Shown here: positions 9,868 to 21,488 of the stretch, piece after piece
Layout: each line of letters begins with the position of its first letter
Position numbering within the stretch: position 1 is the stretch's first letter
Assembly: GCF_003171515.1 (NCBI RefSeq)
Contig: NC_089395.1
Coordinates: 2,914,001-2,978,000, forward strand
Length of the DNA: 64,000 nt
Source: Pyrenophora tritici-repentis
Lineage: Eukaryota > Ascomycota > Dothideomycetes > Pleosporales > Pleosporaceae
Direction of reading: 5' to 3'
Program-made: the position numbers and the translations under genes
Notes under the pieces: model-generated
What the model saw: only the letters and a program-made list of their open reading frames with translations
Database searches by the model: none
What the model was told of the DNA's origin: nothing

Positions 9868-11605
9868 ATGGTTCTCCACGCCTCCTCGTCGATTGTGAAC
9901 TTTCTCGCATTATGTTCTTTAATTCCTCAAGCCATCTCAGCGCCGACTAAAGTCATATTCGGGCCAACAGTGACGCTTGATTCTGGCATCATTGTAGGAA
10001 CCACGGCAAGACCCTCGAACCAACTTTCCTTAAAGGCGGCAAACGTTTACCTGGGAGTTCCCTTTGCGCAATCGCCTCCGGAGCGCTTCTCGCCACCCAA
10101 AGCAGCACCAGCATGGTCGTCTCCCTTGATCGCACAGGCTGTCAAGCCAGCATGTATCCAGCAATTCATGGGCACCGGCGAAGCTCGTCGGAAAAGTATG
10201 GAGTACTTCAATAACCCTCCTGCGAACGAAGCCCCAGAAGAAAGTGAGGACTGCTTGTACCTCAATGTGTACACGCCTCCCCACTTAACATCGAAGAGCA
10301 AAAAGGCAGTCATGTTTTGGCTCTATGGTGTAAGTAATACTAGTCCGATAACTCAGATTCCTACTTACAACAGCAGGGCAATTTGGCCTTTGGTAGTGCT
10401 GGGCTTGCAAGTTACGACGGAACCTCTCTCGCTATCAACGAGGATGTTATTGTGGTCACTACCAATTACCGAACAAACAGTCAGTCCCGTTGCCTCATTA
10501 GTTCTGTAAAAATGGCCTTCTGACGTAATTCCTAGTATTCGGGTTTTCCAACTCCCCTGAGATCCCATTCGGGTCGCAGAACGCCGGTTTCTTGGACCAA
10601 CGATTCGCCTTACAATGGGTTCAAGACAACATTGAGAGATTTGGCGGCGATCCCAGTCGAGTGATGATATTTGGAGAGTCAGCAGGCGGTGAATCAGTTA
10701 AGCAGTTGCTAGCTAACCCACCGAGCCCTTTACCCTTTTCATCAGCAATACTACAATCTCAGAATGCTGTACTTACAGGCAACGGCACGGCCAACTACCT
10801 GCAGGTCTTGAAGCAATTCTCCTGCACAGACATGGCATGTCTTCGCAAAGTCCCTGCTGAGGACATCAAAGCCTACATTGAACCGAATTCCCTCGCATTC
10901 CCACCAGTGGACGGCGACGGCACATCCACTCAAGATGTCCGCCCCAATATTCAGTCGGGAAAGTTCGCCAACGTGCCCACGATGTTTGGAAGTGACCTCA
11001 ACGAAGCACGCATCTTCCTCGAAGCGGCTGGTCTTAAAGATGGTGCTGCTAGCAACAGCACGCTCACTGCCGTATTCAACATGTACAGCATTACATCACA
11101 GAAAGACCGCGAAGGTCTAATCGCTTTGTACGCATCTCGAGGCTTCCCCGACCCCTACGAAGTAGCAGACAGAATTTTCACCGATCTAGTCTTCACCTGC
11201 ACGACCGCTCGTCTAGCCGACTACCTCGCCCAGGCCGGCCGCACCACCTACCGCTACCTCTACACCCCATCTTTCCCCTCCACCACCCTCTTCCCCAATG
11301 CCGGCGCATACCACACGAGCGAAATCTCAGAAGTTTTCGGCACATACCCACTCGCGAACAGGTTTGGTGTCGCAACCAGGCAACAAATCAAGCTCAGCGC
11401 ATTCATGCAAAAGACGTGGGCGGGTTTTGCAAAAGATCCCACGAGTGGTGTTGGATGGCCCAAGTTGGGCAGTGCCGGGGGTAAGGAACTGGGTGTGTTA
11501 GGGGAGAATGGAAGTTTTGGTGTGACGGTTAAAGCACAGGCTGGGACGGATTATGCTTGTCCGTTGTATGCGCAGGCTGAGGATGCCGCGCAGTTGTCAT
11601 TTTAA
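9868..11605 (+). CDS. Secreted type-B carboxylesterase/lipase
   Basis: Three exons, 9868-10329, 10377-10479 and 10536-11605 (introns 47 and 56 bases); 544 residues. A signal peptide (about residues 1-25, ending AISA) leads into an alpha/beta-hydrolase of the carboxylesterase type-B family. Visible motifs are NVYLGVPFAQSPPERF, the EDCLYLNVYTP signature, the oxyanion-hole region around WLYGGNLAFG, and the catalytic triad: Ser237 in FGESAGG, Glu345 in SDLNEARIF and His448 in GAYHTSE. It should hydrolyse carboxylic esters outside the cell; the substrate is unknown. The oxyanion-loop sequence appears only when intron 1 is removed, which confirms that splice. The C terminus lacks a membrane anchor. 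Confidence 0.9.
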
Positions 11606-12200
11606 GTAATGTAGATATAATTTTTCGAATAATCGCTGCATTGAACCAAGAATAGTATAAAAAAGCAATCCTCGCGTAGATTTGCATGACGTGCATCGCT
11701 CCCCGAGACCCGGCATTGTGCCTCAAGAAGGCGATTTAGGCCCCCCGTTCCGGATATGGTCAACTTAGCTTCTGAAGAAAGAAAACAGCCTGCGACGTAT
11801 TCGGTCATACAAATATCAATCGATTGCTTGATATAATTTTTCCATTGCAGAAGTAAAGAAACTTAATATATCATAACCGCGATCATAAGCTCTCCGAATG
11901 CAGTTGTTGAAAATGGCCTGATTCGCTAGCTCCGCGGACGCAGGAAATTTGCAGGGTCGCTACCTTCTAGGCTACAGCCCCTATTGAGCGCCACAAGCGT
12001 TACAGTCTTTTATCTAGCGACGTCCTGCAATCGGCCTCGGAAGAATTTTGTATATATAGAAGGATTCGTCTTTTGAGAAAATTGGGAGCATCCATTCCTT
12101 TTCCACCATCCTAGTCACTCGTTTACCCCAATTCTACAAGCCAATAATAATTCAGACCTAATACCATTCTCACAAAACCAAAAACCAAAAATCATCAACA
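11606..12200. other. Intergenic region with promoter of the next gene
   Basis: About 0.6 kb. Besides the TATA-like site at 12051 I see no feature. The last 80 bases are C/A-rich, typical of a fungal 5' leader. Confidence 0.5.
12051..12058 (+). promoter_or_regulatory. TATA-like box
   Basis: TATATATA lies about 145 bases upstream of the ATG at 12201 and just before a CA-rich leader, a usual arrangement for well-expressed secreted-protein genes. Confidence 0.4.
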
Positions 12201-12872
12201 ATGTATTCAATACTTCTTCTCGCCAGCCTCGCCAGCCTAGCTGCCGCCCAAAACAAAGCCTCAACCACCATCCTCATGCCCTGGATAGGCGGCGACATAC
12301 CCAACGGAAGTCCTCTAACCGACATATCCGCCTCCATCATCAGTGCCAACCCCACCGCCACAACCGTATCCCTAAAGTGCGCCGCCCCCACCGTCGACTG
12401 CGGTCTCTTCCCCGCCGAGGTCTACGTCTTCGGGCCCTCCACTTACAACATCAACATGGGTGACCCGAGCCCCGAAGCCGACTTCACGGGAACCATGGAC
12501 TGCGTGATTGCCAAGAGCGCCGTGTGCAAGGAGAGTGCGAGTGGGACGGAGGCAAATTTCCCGGGCAGCAGTACCGAGACGTATGATGCGGACGATGTGG
12601 CTACGGTTGGGTTGGTGGTTACGGCTGGGTTGGAGAAGTTGGATTTCAAGGTTGAGGCTAGTACGACGGTGGATGGAAAGAGTTCTGCTACTTCGACGGC
12701 GGTGGGTGGATCTGCTGGATCGATGTCTTCGGCACAGCTTCCTGCTAGCACGAGCGTGAGTGTGACGGGTAGTGCGGCGACGCCGGCTGCTACGGGTGCG
12801 GCTGTTGTTAATACTGTTGGTGGCGGACTTTTGAGTATTGCCGCTGGTTTACTTGGGGGACTGCTACTGTAG
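12201..12872 (+). CDS. GPI-anchored secreted protein, unknown function
   Basis: 223 residues in one exon. It has a signal peptide (residues 1-16, ending LAAAQ), then about 140 residues of beta-rich sequence with four Cys (near KCAAPTVDCG, MDCVIAK and VCKESA) that could form two disulphides. A Ser/Thr/Ala-rich stalk follows (about 150-200), and the C terminus is hydrophobic (GGGLLSIAAGLLGGLLL) with small residues before it, as expected for GPI attachment. This architecture is common in ascomycete cell-surface proteins. No enzymatic motif is visible. The wobble base changes from C early to G/T late. Confidence 0.75.
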   Translation: MYSILLLASLASLAAAQNKASTTILMPWIGGDIPNGSPLTDISASIISANPTATTVSLKCAAPTVDCGLFPAEVYVFGPSTYNINMGDPSPEADFTGTMDCVIAKSAVCKESASGTEANFPGSSTETYDADDVATVGLVVTAGLEKLDFKVEASTTVDGKSSATSTAVGGSAGSMSSAQLPASTSVSVTGSAATPAATGAAVVNTVGGGLLSIAAGLLGGLLL

Positions 12873-13089
12873 TGCGAATGCAGTTGCGATTGCTATAGGT
12901 CTACGATTAGCTGACTATACACGTACTGAAACCCGTACTGAATCTTATGTACCAAATACTATAGGGACATTCACATGAACAAGCCACGGTGATTCAAGAA
13001 CATCTTGCTCAAGGTCTAATGCGCTTTGTCTGTGTTCCAATTTTCTATCTACTCTTTTATTCCCTCAAGGATCTAGCGACATCATACAT

Positions 13090-13812
13090 CTACTTTAGTT
13101 GTCTGAGCTTCGCCAACAAATCATCCATGCTCGTTGCATACAAGTCAAACTCCCCAAAACAATCCGTACACGGATCATGCTCTTCAAAGTCCAAATACGC
13201 AGTCTTGAACCCCGCCTTACGAGCAGCAATAAGATCCCAAGCATGCGCCGCCACAAACCATCTTTCTGCATTCGCCTCGTCATGGCCCATACTCGTCAGG
13301 TGTTTGTTCGCATTCTCATATACCCTAACATCAGGTTTTGCAATCTGAATAGCGTCACAACTGACCAAATGCTCAGCATCCAGGTCAATGCCAGCGCTGT
13401 GGTAATACCCCAACGACGTTTCCGATCCACCATTAGTCACACCATAGACATCCCATCCTGCTTCCCTCAACCCATCCACACACCTCTTTAGTCCCTCTCT
13501 AGGTCCCATGGCTTTGAACGCTTCCATGACCGCGCCGACATCTTCATCGGTAATAGCGTCCATTGGTACATCGACGACAGCACAAGCGCGTCGAAACGTC
13601 GACTTGAGAACTTGCGCAATAGGCACGTAGGCTCCGTTCATGGAAATATAGGTGAAGTCGCGCTGGGCGGCGTAGAACCAGGAGAAGAAGAGTGTTTTTG
13701 GGTCCACGGAGTTGGCTTGCAGTTTAAGGCTTAGTCGCTTTTCGATGGCGAGGATGGGGGCTGAGAATTCGAAACATGTGCCGATGACATCGAAAGATGC
13801 TGATTTCGTCAT
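13090..13812 (-). CDS. Type II haloacid dehalogenase-like hydrolase (HAD)
   Basis: 240 residues in one exon. Motif I is FDVIGTCFE, with the nucleophile Asp8. Motif II is GVTNGG, the Lys motif is in IAKPDVRVYE, and motif IV lies near VAAHAWDLIAARKAGF. These match the L-2-haloacid dehalogenase/phosphatase branch of the HAD superfamily. Enzymes with this layout remove halogen or phosphate groups from small molecules in the cytosol. The usual FDVYGTL is altered to FDVIGTC, but the Asp and Thr are kept. It converges with the GPI-protein gene (217-base gap) and diverges from the arylesterase gene. Confidence 0.85.
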   Translation of the reverse strand: MTKSASFDVIGTCFEFSAPILAIEKRLSLKLQANSVDPKTLFFSWFYAAQRDFTYISMNGAYVPIAQVLKSTFRRACAVVDVPMDAITDEDVGAVMEAFKAMGPREGLKRCVDGLREAGWDVYGVTNGGSETSLGYYHSAGIDLDAEHLVSCDAIQIAKPDVRVYENANKHLTSMGHDEANAERWFVAAHAWDLIAARKAGFKTAYLDFEEHDPCTDCFGEFDLYATSMDDLLAKLRQLK

Positions 13813-14265
13813 TTTGGTAGTCTTGATTTAGGGGAGTTGTTTAGGAATTTTTTTAGGAAAGGTTGCTGGGCGGTGTTGGCGAAACGGCGGATATCTCGTG
13901 GTAGGAGGGTAATCGGATGGGTAATAAGCTGCTAGTCAGAGATGTGACTAAGTGGTCCATGTGGTGACGTCAAACCCTGGCGGTACTACCATCGACATTA
14001 ACCCGCAACCTCAGAATACTCTATCATCTTCATCTTCACTAGCTAACATGTCCGCAAGTCAGCCGCAAGGCTCCGAAGAGCATACGCCTAGAAGGTGTTT
14101 CCGCCCCCACATGCTGCGCGCTGAAGGATCTGACAGGGGTATGGCTGACAGCCACCATGCGCAGCAGCAGCTGTACAATTAGGTATCAACAATAAACATC
14201 AACTCAGCCTTCCCCTCTTTTCTCTGATCTTCCTCCTCTATCTCTCTTCCCTAATTGTTCACACC
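13813..14265. other. Divergent promoter region
   Basis: 453 bases between the dehalogenase (minus) and the arylesterase (plus). The end is a CT-rich leader (14200-14250). No specific site recognised. Confidence 0.5.
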
Positions 14266-15810
14266 ATGGCTATCCTTGCGAAAACAGTGGTCCTTGCGCT
14301 TGCAGTAGCATTGGCCGCTTCTTTCTACCAAGTTTTTGTCAAGGATCTTTTTACAGTCACCTTTGGCGTTGGTCGTGTTATTCAACGTATTGAAGAGTTT
14401 CCTTATGATTGCAGACGTATTGTGCATCCGAGGTTGGAGGCATGTGAGGATATCTGGTTGGACAATGAGGGGAGGACGTTGTATGCGGCGTGTGCGGGGA
14501 CGCAGGATAGATTGGCTTGGAATCAAGCGTGAGTCTTCTAGTTTTTTTTCTTCTATCTCTGTAAAGGGATTCAATATCTGGATTGACAAATATTTTAGTA
14601 TGAAAGACGTAAACGTAACAGGCAGACGACCAGGCGGCTCCGAACTTCTCGCCCTCGACATCGACAACCCCGGCGAAGACGGCCTCTTCAACTTCCGCGG
14701 TATCAAACCCGTTGGCCACTACATAGGAGCGACCGGAAACCGCGACCTAGATCTCCTCGGCTTCGACGCTGAGATACTAGATGACGGCACCACACGCTTC
14801 TACTTTGTGAACCAGCGCCCGCCGGTAGGACCATCGCAAGCCATCATCGACGCCTCAGAACTCGGCGCAAACTCGACCATTGAGATTTTTGAGTTGAAAA
14901 AAGGTTGGGACGAAATGCAGCATATCCGCACAATCCTGTCTCCTGATATCTGGACGCCAAATCGCGTTGCTGCAATAGGTGATAAATCGGGCGCGTTCCT
15001 CGTAACAAACGACCACTCTGTCAAGGTGGGTTGGGTGAGTAAAAAACTTAAACTTCTCTTCTACCATATCTGAAAAGTTAACAAACTCCAGCGCCGAAAA
15101 CTCGACTACTTCATCGGTGGGGGAAATGTTGCATACTGCTCCGCCTCGGGCTCCTGCCACGCCGCCTACACCGGCAATGAGGAAAGAGACCAAACCCGCC
15201 CTTCAGCCTCTCACGACGAATCCACTTTCGCAAACTTAATGCAGAAAAGTTGGAAATACCTCGCACCCCCCGTCGCCCTAAAATTCCCAAACGGCCTCTC
15301 CCGCAACCCCACCACCTCCCACTTCCACGTCCCCAGCGCTATTGACGGAAAAATCAGAATTTTCTCTCTCGACCCTTCTACCAAAAAACTCACGCTCGTC
15401 GAAACGGTCAATGTGGGTATGCCACTTGATAACATCTCCCCCGATGCAAACGGCGACATGTACGCTGCTGGGTTTCCTAACCTGATACAATCTGGGAAGG
15501 GCTTTGATGATCCGTATGGTGAGATTTCGCCGGTTACGATTTGGCGGGTGAGGAAGCGTGGGGTGGAGGGAGAGGGGAGGCATAAGGTGGAAAAGGTGAT
15601 TGAGGATAAGGAGGGCAAGGTATTGAGTGGGAGTACGACTGTGAGACATGATGTTAAGACTGGGAGGTTGTTTGTTAGTGGTAAGCTATGCCATCCTAAA
15701 TGTGTTCTATCTGTGGAAATTGTTGCTAACGCGTGGGCGGTGTTTCAGCTGCAGTGCACCCGTTTCTAGTGGTCTGTGAACCGAAGCCGGAAGAGGGAGC
15801 AGGAGTATGA
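14266..15810 (+). CDS. Paraoxonase/arylesterase-family six-bladed propeller protein
   Basis: Four exons, 14266-14528, 14599-15034, 15092-15680 and 15749-15810; 449 residues. A hydrophobic N terminus (MAILAKTVVLALAVALAASF) is a signal peptide or anchor, as in animal PON proteins. Family landmarks are the first-blade CEDIWLDNEGRTLYAAC, then NRVAAIGDKSGAFLVTNDH, FPNGLSRNP and MPLDNISPDANGDMYAAGFP; in PON1 the corresponding segments carry the calcium-binding Asn and Asp residues. The short last exon supplies the closing strand AAVHPFLVVCEPKP. Family members hydrolyse lactones and aryl esters in the secretory pathway; the natural substrate is not predictable. The gene converges with the LtrA gene. 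Confidence 0.82.
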
Positions 15811-16298
15811 TAGTAATAGACAAAGGGGACATTTATGGGTGAGCTTTCGGAACTGAGGTCGATTTATCGTTTTTGTGGATAAAGGGCGAGAATTTGGAAA
15901 GGTAAGAAGATGTCGTGTCTGTTGTTTTTACTCTATCCATCTAATCTCGTATGAAGACTCGAATATCGCAACATTGAATTACTATTATAAACGCTAAATG
16001 AAGTCATCACCCCCTACCCCCCTCCCCCAAAATCTCACGACGCTTCAAATTAAAACTAAACAAACAGCCACCCCATCTAATATATCATACAAACCCCACA
16101 TAAATACACAACACGCTCCACCTTACCTTACAACATAGCACAGGCTCAAAGCCCTTAAGCCGAGCCCGCGCAGCCGCAGCCGCAGCCACCATGCACCATC
16201 CTCTAAAACACCCCCCCTCCAACACCAAAGCCCCCCCCAAACTCCACGCTAAAAAAAAACTCCCAAAATAATCCACATATAGACACACACCCAACCTC
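15811..16298. other. Convergent intergenic region
   Basis: 3' regions of the arylesterase and LtrA genes. Strongly C/A-rich on the plus strand from 16000. No gene. Confidence 0.55.
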
Positions 16299-19019
16299 TC
16301 AACCACTCCCATCACACCCTTCATCCCCAAAGCTAACCGTCCTCGTCCTCCTCTGCGCCCCAGCACTCCCGTTCGCCCTCGTGTCGTAATTCGGCTCACG
16401 CATTACCCCCAAATTCTTACAACTGGCTTTTTCCTTCAACCTTTCACGTCCCCCAGATTGATCATGTTGAGTATTTGTAGTGTGAAGACTGGGTGTACTA
16501 GTACTGGGTCCCTGTACTTCAATACCGATGCCCAAACCGCGCGGTTGACCGTGATCGGCCAACGCGCTTGTGGGGGTATTTTGGTATGAGAAATCCGTTG
16601 TATTTGCGTTTGCTGGAGATGTAGCGGTATGATGGGTATAGGTATAGGTGTTGGGATTGAAAATGGAGGTGGAATCGTGGAGTGTAACATCGCTAGCTGT
16701 GAAAGCTCGGTGTGGGGTAGCATGCCCATTCCCGCGTCTATATTGCTCAGGCGGCGAGTTGCTCGTGTGGACTTTCGCCAAAGACGCAGTTGATGCGTGG
16801 GCTTTACTACGCCGTATACCCTTTACAGTGTTGTTGTTCCACCTAGGTGTGTTACCCGGGCTAGGTGTGCGACTGGGGTAAGTGTCGTCGCTGCTGTAGT
16901 TGTGGAGAGTGGTGGTGGCGCCTGCTCCCCATGAGGTGTGGTGTTTATGCAGGTTGTTCCGGGGGTGGCGGGGATGGCGGGGGTGGTTTGTTGTGTATTG
17001 TGCGATTGCTAGGAGGATGTTATCGAGGGTTAGAACTGTGGGGGTGTTAGTACCGTAAACCTTGACGACGAAATAGGGAGGAGAGAAGAGGAAAAAGGCA
17101 ACCCACCCAGCGTAAAAAACAACACCACAATAGGAATCAACCACTGACTCCCCCCATACTTAAACCCCTCCTCCGTCTTATCCGTCACCACCAGCGAAAT
17201 CCCCAATATAACCAGCGTAAACCCTACAATCACTCTATTGATAATCTCCCCGAATTCATACTTTGTCTTGTGCACCTTGTTGAACCAGTACATCATCGCC
17301 AGCACTAGTAGCATGCAGCCAGCGCCGATGAAGAATTGCATGGTTGTAGTGTTGAAGACGTCCGACACAGCGGTGAGTTTAACCCCGGGGCTTGATGTCG
17401 TTGACGTGACGGCATTTAGCTTAGCAAGAGAATCAGCGTGCGCTTCGTAGGCGAACACCTGCGCGCGGTCGAACATGTAGCGTACGACATCTCCGGTGCG
17501 GTTATTCCACTCCTCGGATCTGAAGCCATATGTAGACGTGTAAGTTTGGATAGCGGTAAAGTTGGTGGTCCAGTTGTATGTTGCACTCCATGTTTTTGCT
17601 TTGAACGTGGCGTTGACGGAATGCATGGTTTGGGTGAGGTAGGTCAGGTAATCGCTTGTGGTGGAGTAGCCGTCGGCTGGATCGGCGTAGTCGTCTGGTT
17701 GCATGCTCCAGATATGTTTTAGGGCTTGGACGGCCGAGTTCCAGACGATCAGCGAGGTGTTGCCTTCGACGCAGAGGACGATTGCGGAATGCAGGGGGTA
17801 GTGGAGGAGGCCCCATATTTGCTGGCGTACGGTGCCGAAGCGGTCGTGGGAGAGTTGGTCGAAGTATAGCATCCATACGAGGTACTGGAGAGTGTCAGTG
17901 TTGGCCTGGATTTCTCGTAGTTGCTAATACTTACAAGTAGAATGACGGCGGCTATAACAGTCCCAATCTCACTCATGTTATTGCTGTATTGCCCCTTCGT
18001 GATGCAAGACACGCTCTTCACCATACCAATAATCCCTTCGCCTATAATAATAAGCGTAAGCAACTGCAGCCGCTCCACCAGATGCGTGTACTTGAAGCTA
18101 ATAATCCGCCACACCATAGCAATAAGAAAAATACAAAGACCCTCCGCAATACAAATAACAACCCTGCTCAAAATTAGCTTCGCAACCCTTCCCATCGCCG
18201 TCAAACTCACCAAGGAACCTGTTCCACCAAGCGTGTCGCCCCTCCCGGTGGAAAACCAATCGTAACACCATACCCAACAGCCGCACCAACATGCACGCCC
18301 GCGCTAAGTCCAATCGGCAACACCGTCTGGCGAAACATGCGACCCTGCCACATGACGACAAGGTACTGACTCGCAATCGCCAGTCTCCCAATGACCAGCA
18401 CAATGGCAAAGTTGCGGTAAGACGTCCCATCGCCTGTGTTGTTGTACTTGTCAAAGACGGGGCCGGCGTACACAAAACCGGTGAAGATGCCGAATTGAAT
18501 GGCTTTGTGGATGCGGCTCCACACGCTGTCGAGGCTGAAGCGTACGTCGAAGAGGGTGACGCTCAGCCAGTTGAACCACATGAGTGTGAAGAGCTTGAGG
18601 TAGTTTATTAGTGCTGGTGGTTTGTTAGTCATGTTGACGAGACTGTGATGAGGATGCGTACATTCTGCATCAGTGTGCTGGTGCATGGCTGTGAAGTAGG
18701 CGAGATTTGCAACGAAGAATAAATCGTAGAATAACTCAATGGTACTCGCTTCGGTGTGTTGTTTGTAGATGATGATATTGCCACGGCTCGTCCTGCCGTT
18801 GCCGGCCAGTGTTGTGGTATCATTTGAGCTGTCGAGAGTGCCAGTATGGGTATTCGTCTTTTCCAAATCAGAGCTACCTGAGAAGACTTCGAGTACATCC
18901 TCGTTTATTGGGTTTGCAAGAAGAGGTAAGGGAGTTCGATCCTTGGCATGTCCAGAGTGGTGATGGCCATGACTGTCTGTGGTTTTGCGGCGCAGACTGA
19001 AATAACGAGCGAGATCCAT
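16299..19019 (-). CDS. LtrA-domain (low temperature requirement A) multi-pass membrane protein
   Basis: Five exons on the minus strand: 19019-18662, 18613-18211, 18163-17935, 17884-17107 and 17035-16299; 834 residues. Introns are 47 to 71 bases, and most have CTAAC branch points. After a His-rich cytoplasmic head the LtrA hallmark STIELFYDLFFVANLAYFT appears, followed by many hydrophobic helices and a second conserved segment, LLTLIIIGEGIIGMV. A loop between late helices carries several N-glycosylation sequons and probably faces outside. The tail of about 240 residues is Ser/Thr/Asn-rich and disordered. LtrA was named in Listeria; its biochemical role is unsettled. The start is the first in-frame ATG giving a polar head before the motif. 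Confidence 0.82.
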
Positions 19020-20209
19020 GTATGACAAAAAGGAAAGAAACGCGGTATCTTGGAAAAGCGATAGTGAGGAATGAATTGGAAAGTTGATTAAACATGGGCA
19101 AGCATTTGATATGGGCATATATACTGGAAGTAGAGACAACAAGATGCCATTCCGCAACAATATGATGTACGCCAAGACACGCACAAGCCTATGAAGCACA
19201 CTGAGAGATGTAATCCCGTGTCTTCGAGTGAGCCTCCGCCTCAAAAAACAGTCATTCCCGTACAACGATCGTGGAGACAAGAAGCTTAATCGAGCCTTCA
19301 GCACCGCATCTATGGTTGGACTTGTACATCCGGAGACCGTCAAGACCACAGTCGCACACATCTCCAGAAACTACACCACTCAGTAAACAAGCCTTGCACT
19401 GCCCAAACGGCAACCACGGGGAACAAAAGCAAGTCGCCCGAAAAGGGCGGCATGCACGTCAGGACAAGCACATGTTTTTGCGCTTGTGTCTCTTGAACCA
19501 GCCAAAGCCGTTGGTGAAAAGGGCGTCGTCTGCGGTGAGCTGTGCAGAAGTGTGCTGCACTGTCAGCGTTAAATTGTACCACCATGGGAATCTGTGGCAT
19601 CGGCAAAAGCGATCGGTATCGTTGTTATGTAAAGAGGGTACCACGTGCCGTTTTGAACAAGCATGGGCGACGGCATGTATTAGCGAACCAGCTTCCGCCG
19701 CCAAGCTTTGTGACAAGCTCAGCCGGCAGGGCTTTGGGTCTCGCAACATGCTGCGGCCGAGGGGCTGAGTAAAGTTGCAATTCGCCGAGGCTCGTTTTGC
19801 TTTGCACGTTGGCGCGGGCTGATGGTCTGCCAAGACGATACGTGTTCCCGCTGGCGCGGGCTCTCAGTTACTAAAATAGGACTGAGACGCCACCCACCAC
19901 CGCACAGGTGCCAAAAACATGGGGTGGATTTACTACTCGAAGTAACCCTCTCACAAAGTCTAGGCAGATGTTTATCCCGCTTGCCCATGTGGCTGGGTGA
20001 GTTTCCATTGTAACGGGTGCGTGGGAAGATATGCTTACAACACCACCAGTCGATTGCATGGGATACTAACCTGGAACATTCCGGTATGTGATATTACTTC
20101 ATGTGTTCTAAACCCCGATGGGCGGTCGTTGATATGGGGAAGTTTGCCACTGTGTTGCTATATCGAGCAAGTGTTGGTGTATGGAACATGGACAGTGCTT
20201 GCCAACAAA
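19020..20209. other. Intergenic region
   Basis: About 1.2 kb between two same-strand genes. Overlapping open frames on both strands (19271-19833) show no family motif and are not credible genes. It should contain the LtrA promoter and the 3' end of the RING-YEATS transcript. Confidence 0.5.
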
Positions 20210-21488
20210 CTATCTTCGTCTTCTTTCACGTGGAGTCTCGGAGTATTCGCTGAGTCTTTGGTCATATTCATCGTCGCCGTCTTCGTCTGAGCTTTCCTCT
20301 TCTTCTTCCATGTCGTCATCGTCATCGTCTTCTTGTACAGGCATCGCATTCAAACGACCCTGTCTCAGTCTCAATCTGCGACCTCCCGGTTCGGCCTCCA
20401 CGGCCTCCTCAACCCTCCTAACCTTGGCTCTTACCCTCCCCTGTTTCCCGCTCCCATCAAAGTCCAAAAGCCACGTAAGATCCAGGCCCTCCTGCGCAGT
20501 ATCACCGACCAACCAACAATACGGCGATTTCAACACGATCGTGGCCGCGATGGTAAAAGTGCCCCATCCCCTTGCTTCAATCTCATAGGGCGGGTTTCGC
20601 AGGATTTTACGAGGGCGCGGGAATGTAGGATGCTACTTGTATGTCAGCTCCGCCGCCACATGGAGAGTGAGTGCAGTGCGCCTTGAAACGTCAGCAAACA
20701 CGGGGCAAGTGCCCGGGTGTGGCTGGCTGCACCATGACGTGTGTGGGGACAGCTGGGTTCCGAGAGAGAGAGAGAGAGAGAGAGAGAAGTTCAACTCAAG
20801 CGTCCCGAGTGTTGTGTTGTGTTGTGTTGTGCGGGACAAACTTGACCCGGGATTTTTATGCTCAGCCCGCGCTTGATCGGGGAAGCAACTGATGAATGGA
20901 AACATTTCAAAACCTACCAGTTCCACGCGCACCTCCTTGATGATATCCTGTCTCGACATGCGCACAAAAAACGTCCAGTCATGCTCATTTGCATCACCAG
21001 CATGTCTAACCAGCTTATGCGTATTCCCAATGAGAATCATAACGCCCTCGACGCCATCCTGCCCAACTACACCCCCCCTCTCAACCGCCTCCTCCACACG
21101 TCTCGCAGCATAAGTAACCGGATACTCCTTCTCCAAGTGAGCCGCTAGCGCCGCATCTGGCGCTGCCGTGGTGTGCGTTCTGCACATGGGACAGTTGGCT
21201 TCGAGGTCGTACGTGGGATCGTAGTTGGGATCGAAGTCTGCAAGATGCACGTCTAAGCTTGAGTGTTCGATGCGGGTTGTGGAGGATGTGTCGGCCCATT
21301 GTGCCATGCATGATGCGCAGAGGAGGTGGTTGCACTGCGTTCGGACGGGCGTAAATAGGAGGAGTTGACATATCTGTGAGACATCAATGAGCAAGAGAGA
21401 ACATGGGTATCGCCTTGTGTTTCTAACTTACGGGGCATAGGTCGTCATGGGCGATGTCTTCCGGTGGTGGTGGTGCGGGTTCGGTCAT
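20210..21488 (-). CDS. RING finger / YEATS domain fusion protein
   Basis: Three exons, 21488-21432, 21373-20918 and 20632-20210; 311 residues. The first splice joins DDLCP to ICQLLL and creates a C3HC4 RING: Cys18, Cys21, Cys33, His35, Cys38, Cys41, Cys80 and Cys83, with a long acidic loop before the last pair. Residues about 130-205 form a YEATS domain: GNTHKL, EHDWTFFVR, then VELHPTFPRP and PPYEIEARGWGTF. The pocket positions known from AF9/Yaf9 are kept as His172, Thr174, Phe175 and Trp194. The tail is strongly acidic (DDDDDDMEEEEE) and ends in Arg. YEATS domains read acylated lysines on histones; RING fingers act as ubiquitin ligases. A nuclear, acyl-lysine-directed ligase is inference. 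Confidence 0.85.
20633..20917 (-). other. Unusually long intron of the RING-YEATS gene, with microsatellites
   Basis: This 285-base intron (GTAGGT...GCTGAC...AAGTAG) splits the YEATS pocket between VEL and HPTF. It holds a (GA)n tract at 20762-20787 and a (GTGTT)n tract at 20809-20831. Its length is a multiple of three, and it stays open in frame until its own last codon, the TAG of the acceptor. Confidence 0.7.

Noticed and set aside
19271..19833. Open frames of 165 and 124 codons on opposite strands
   Set aside because: Mutual overlap, no recognisable domain, position between gene end and start.
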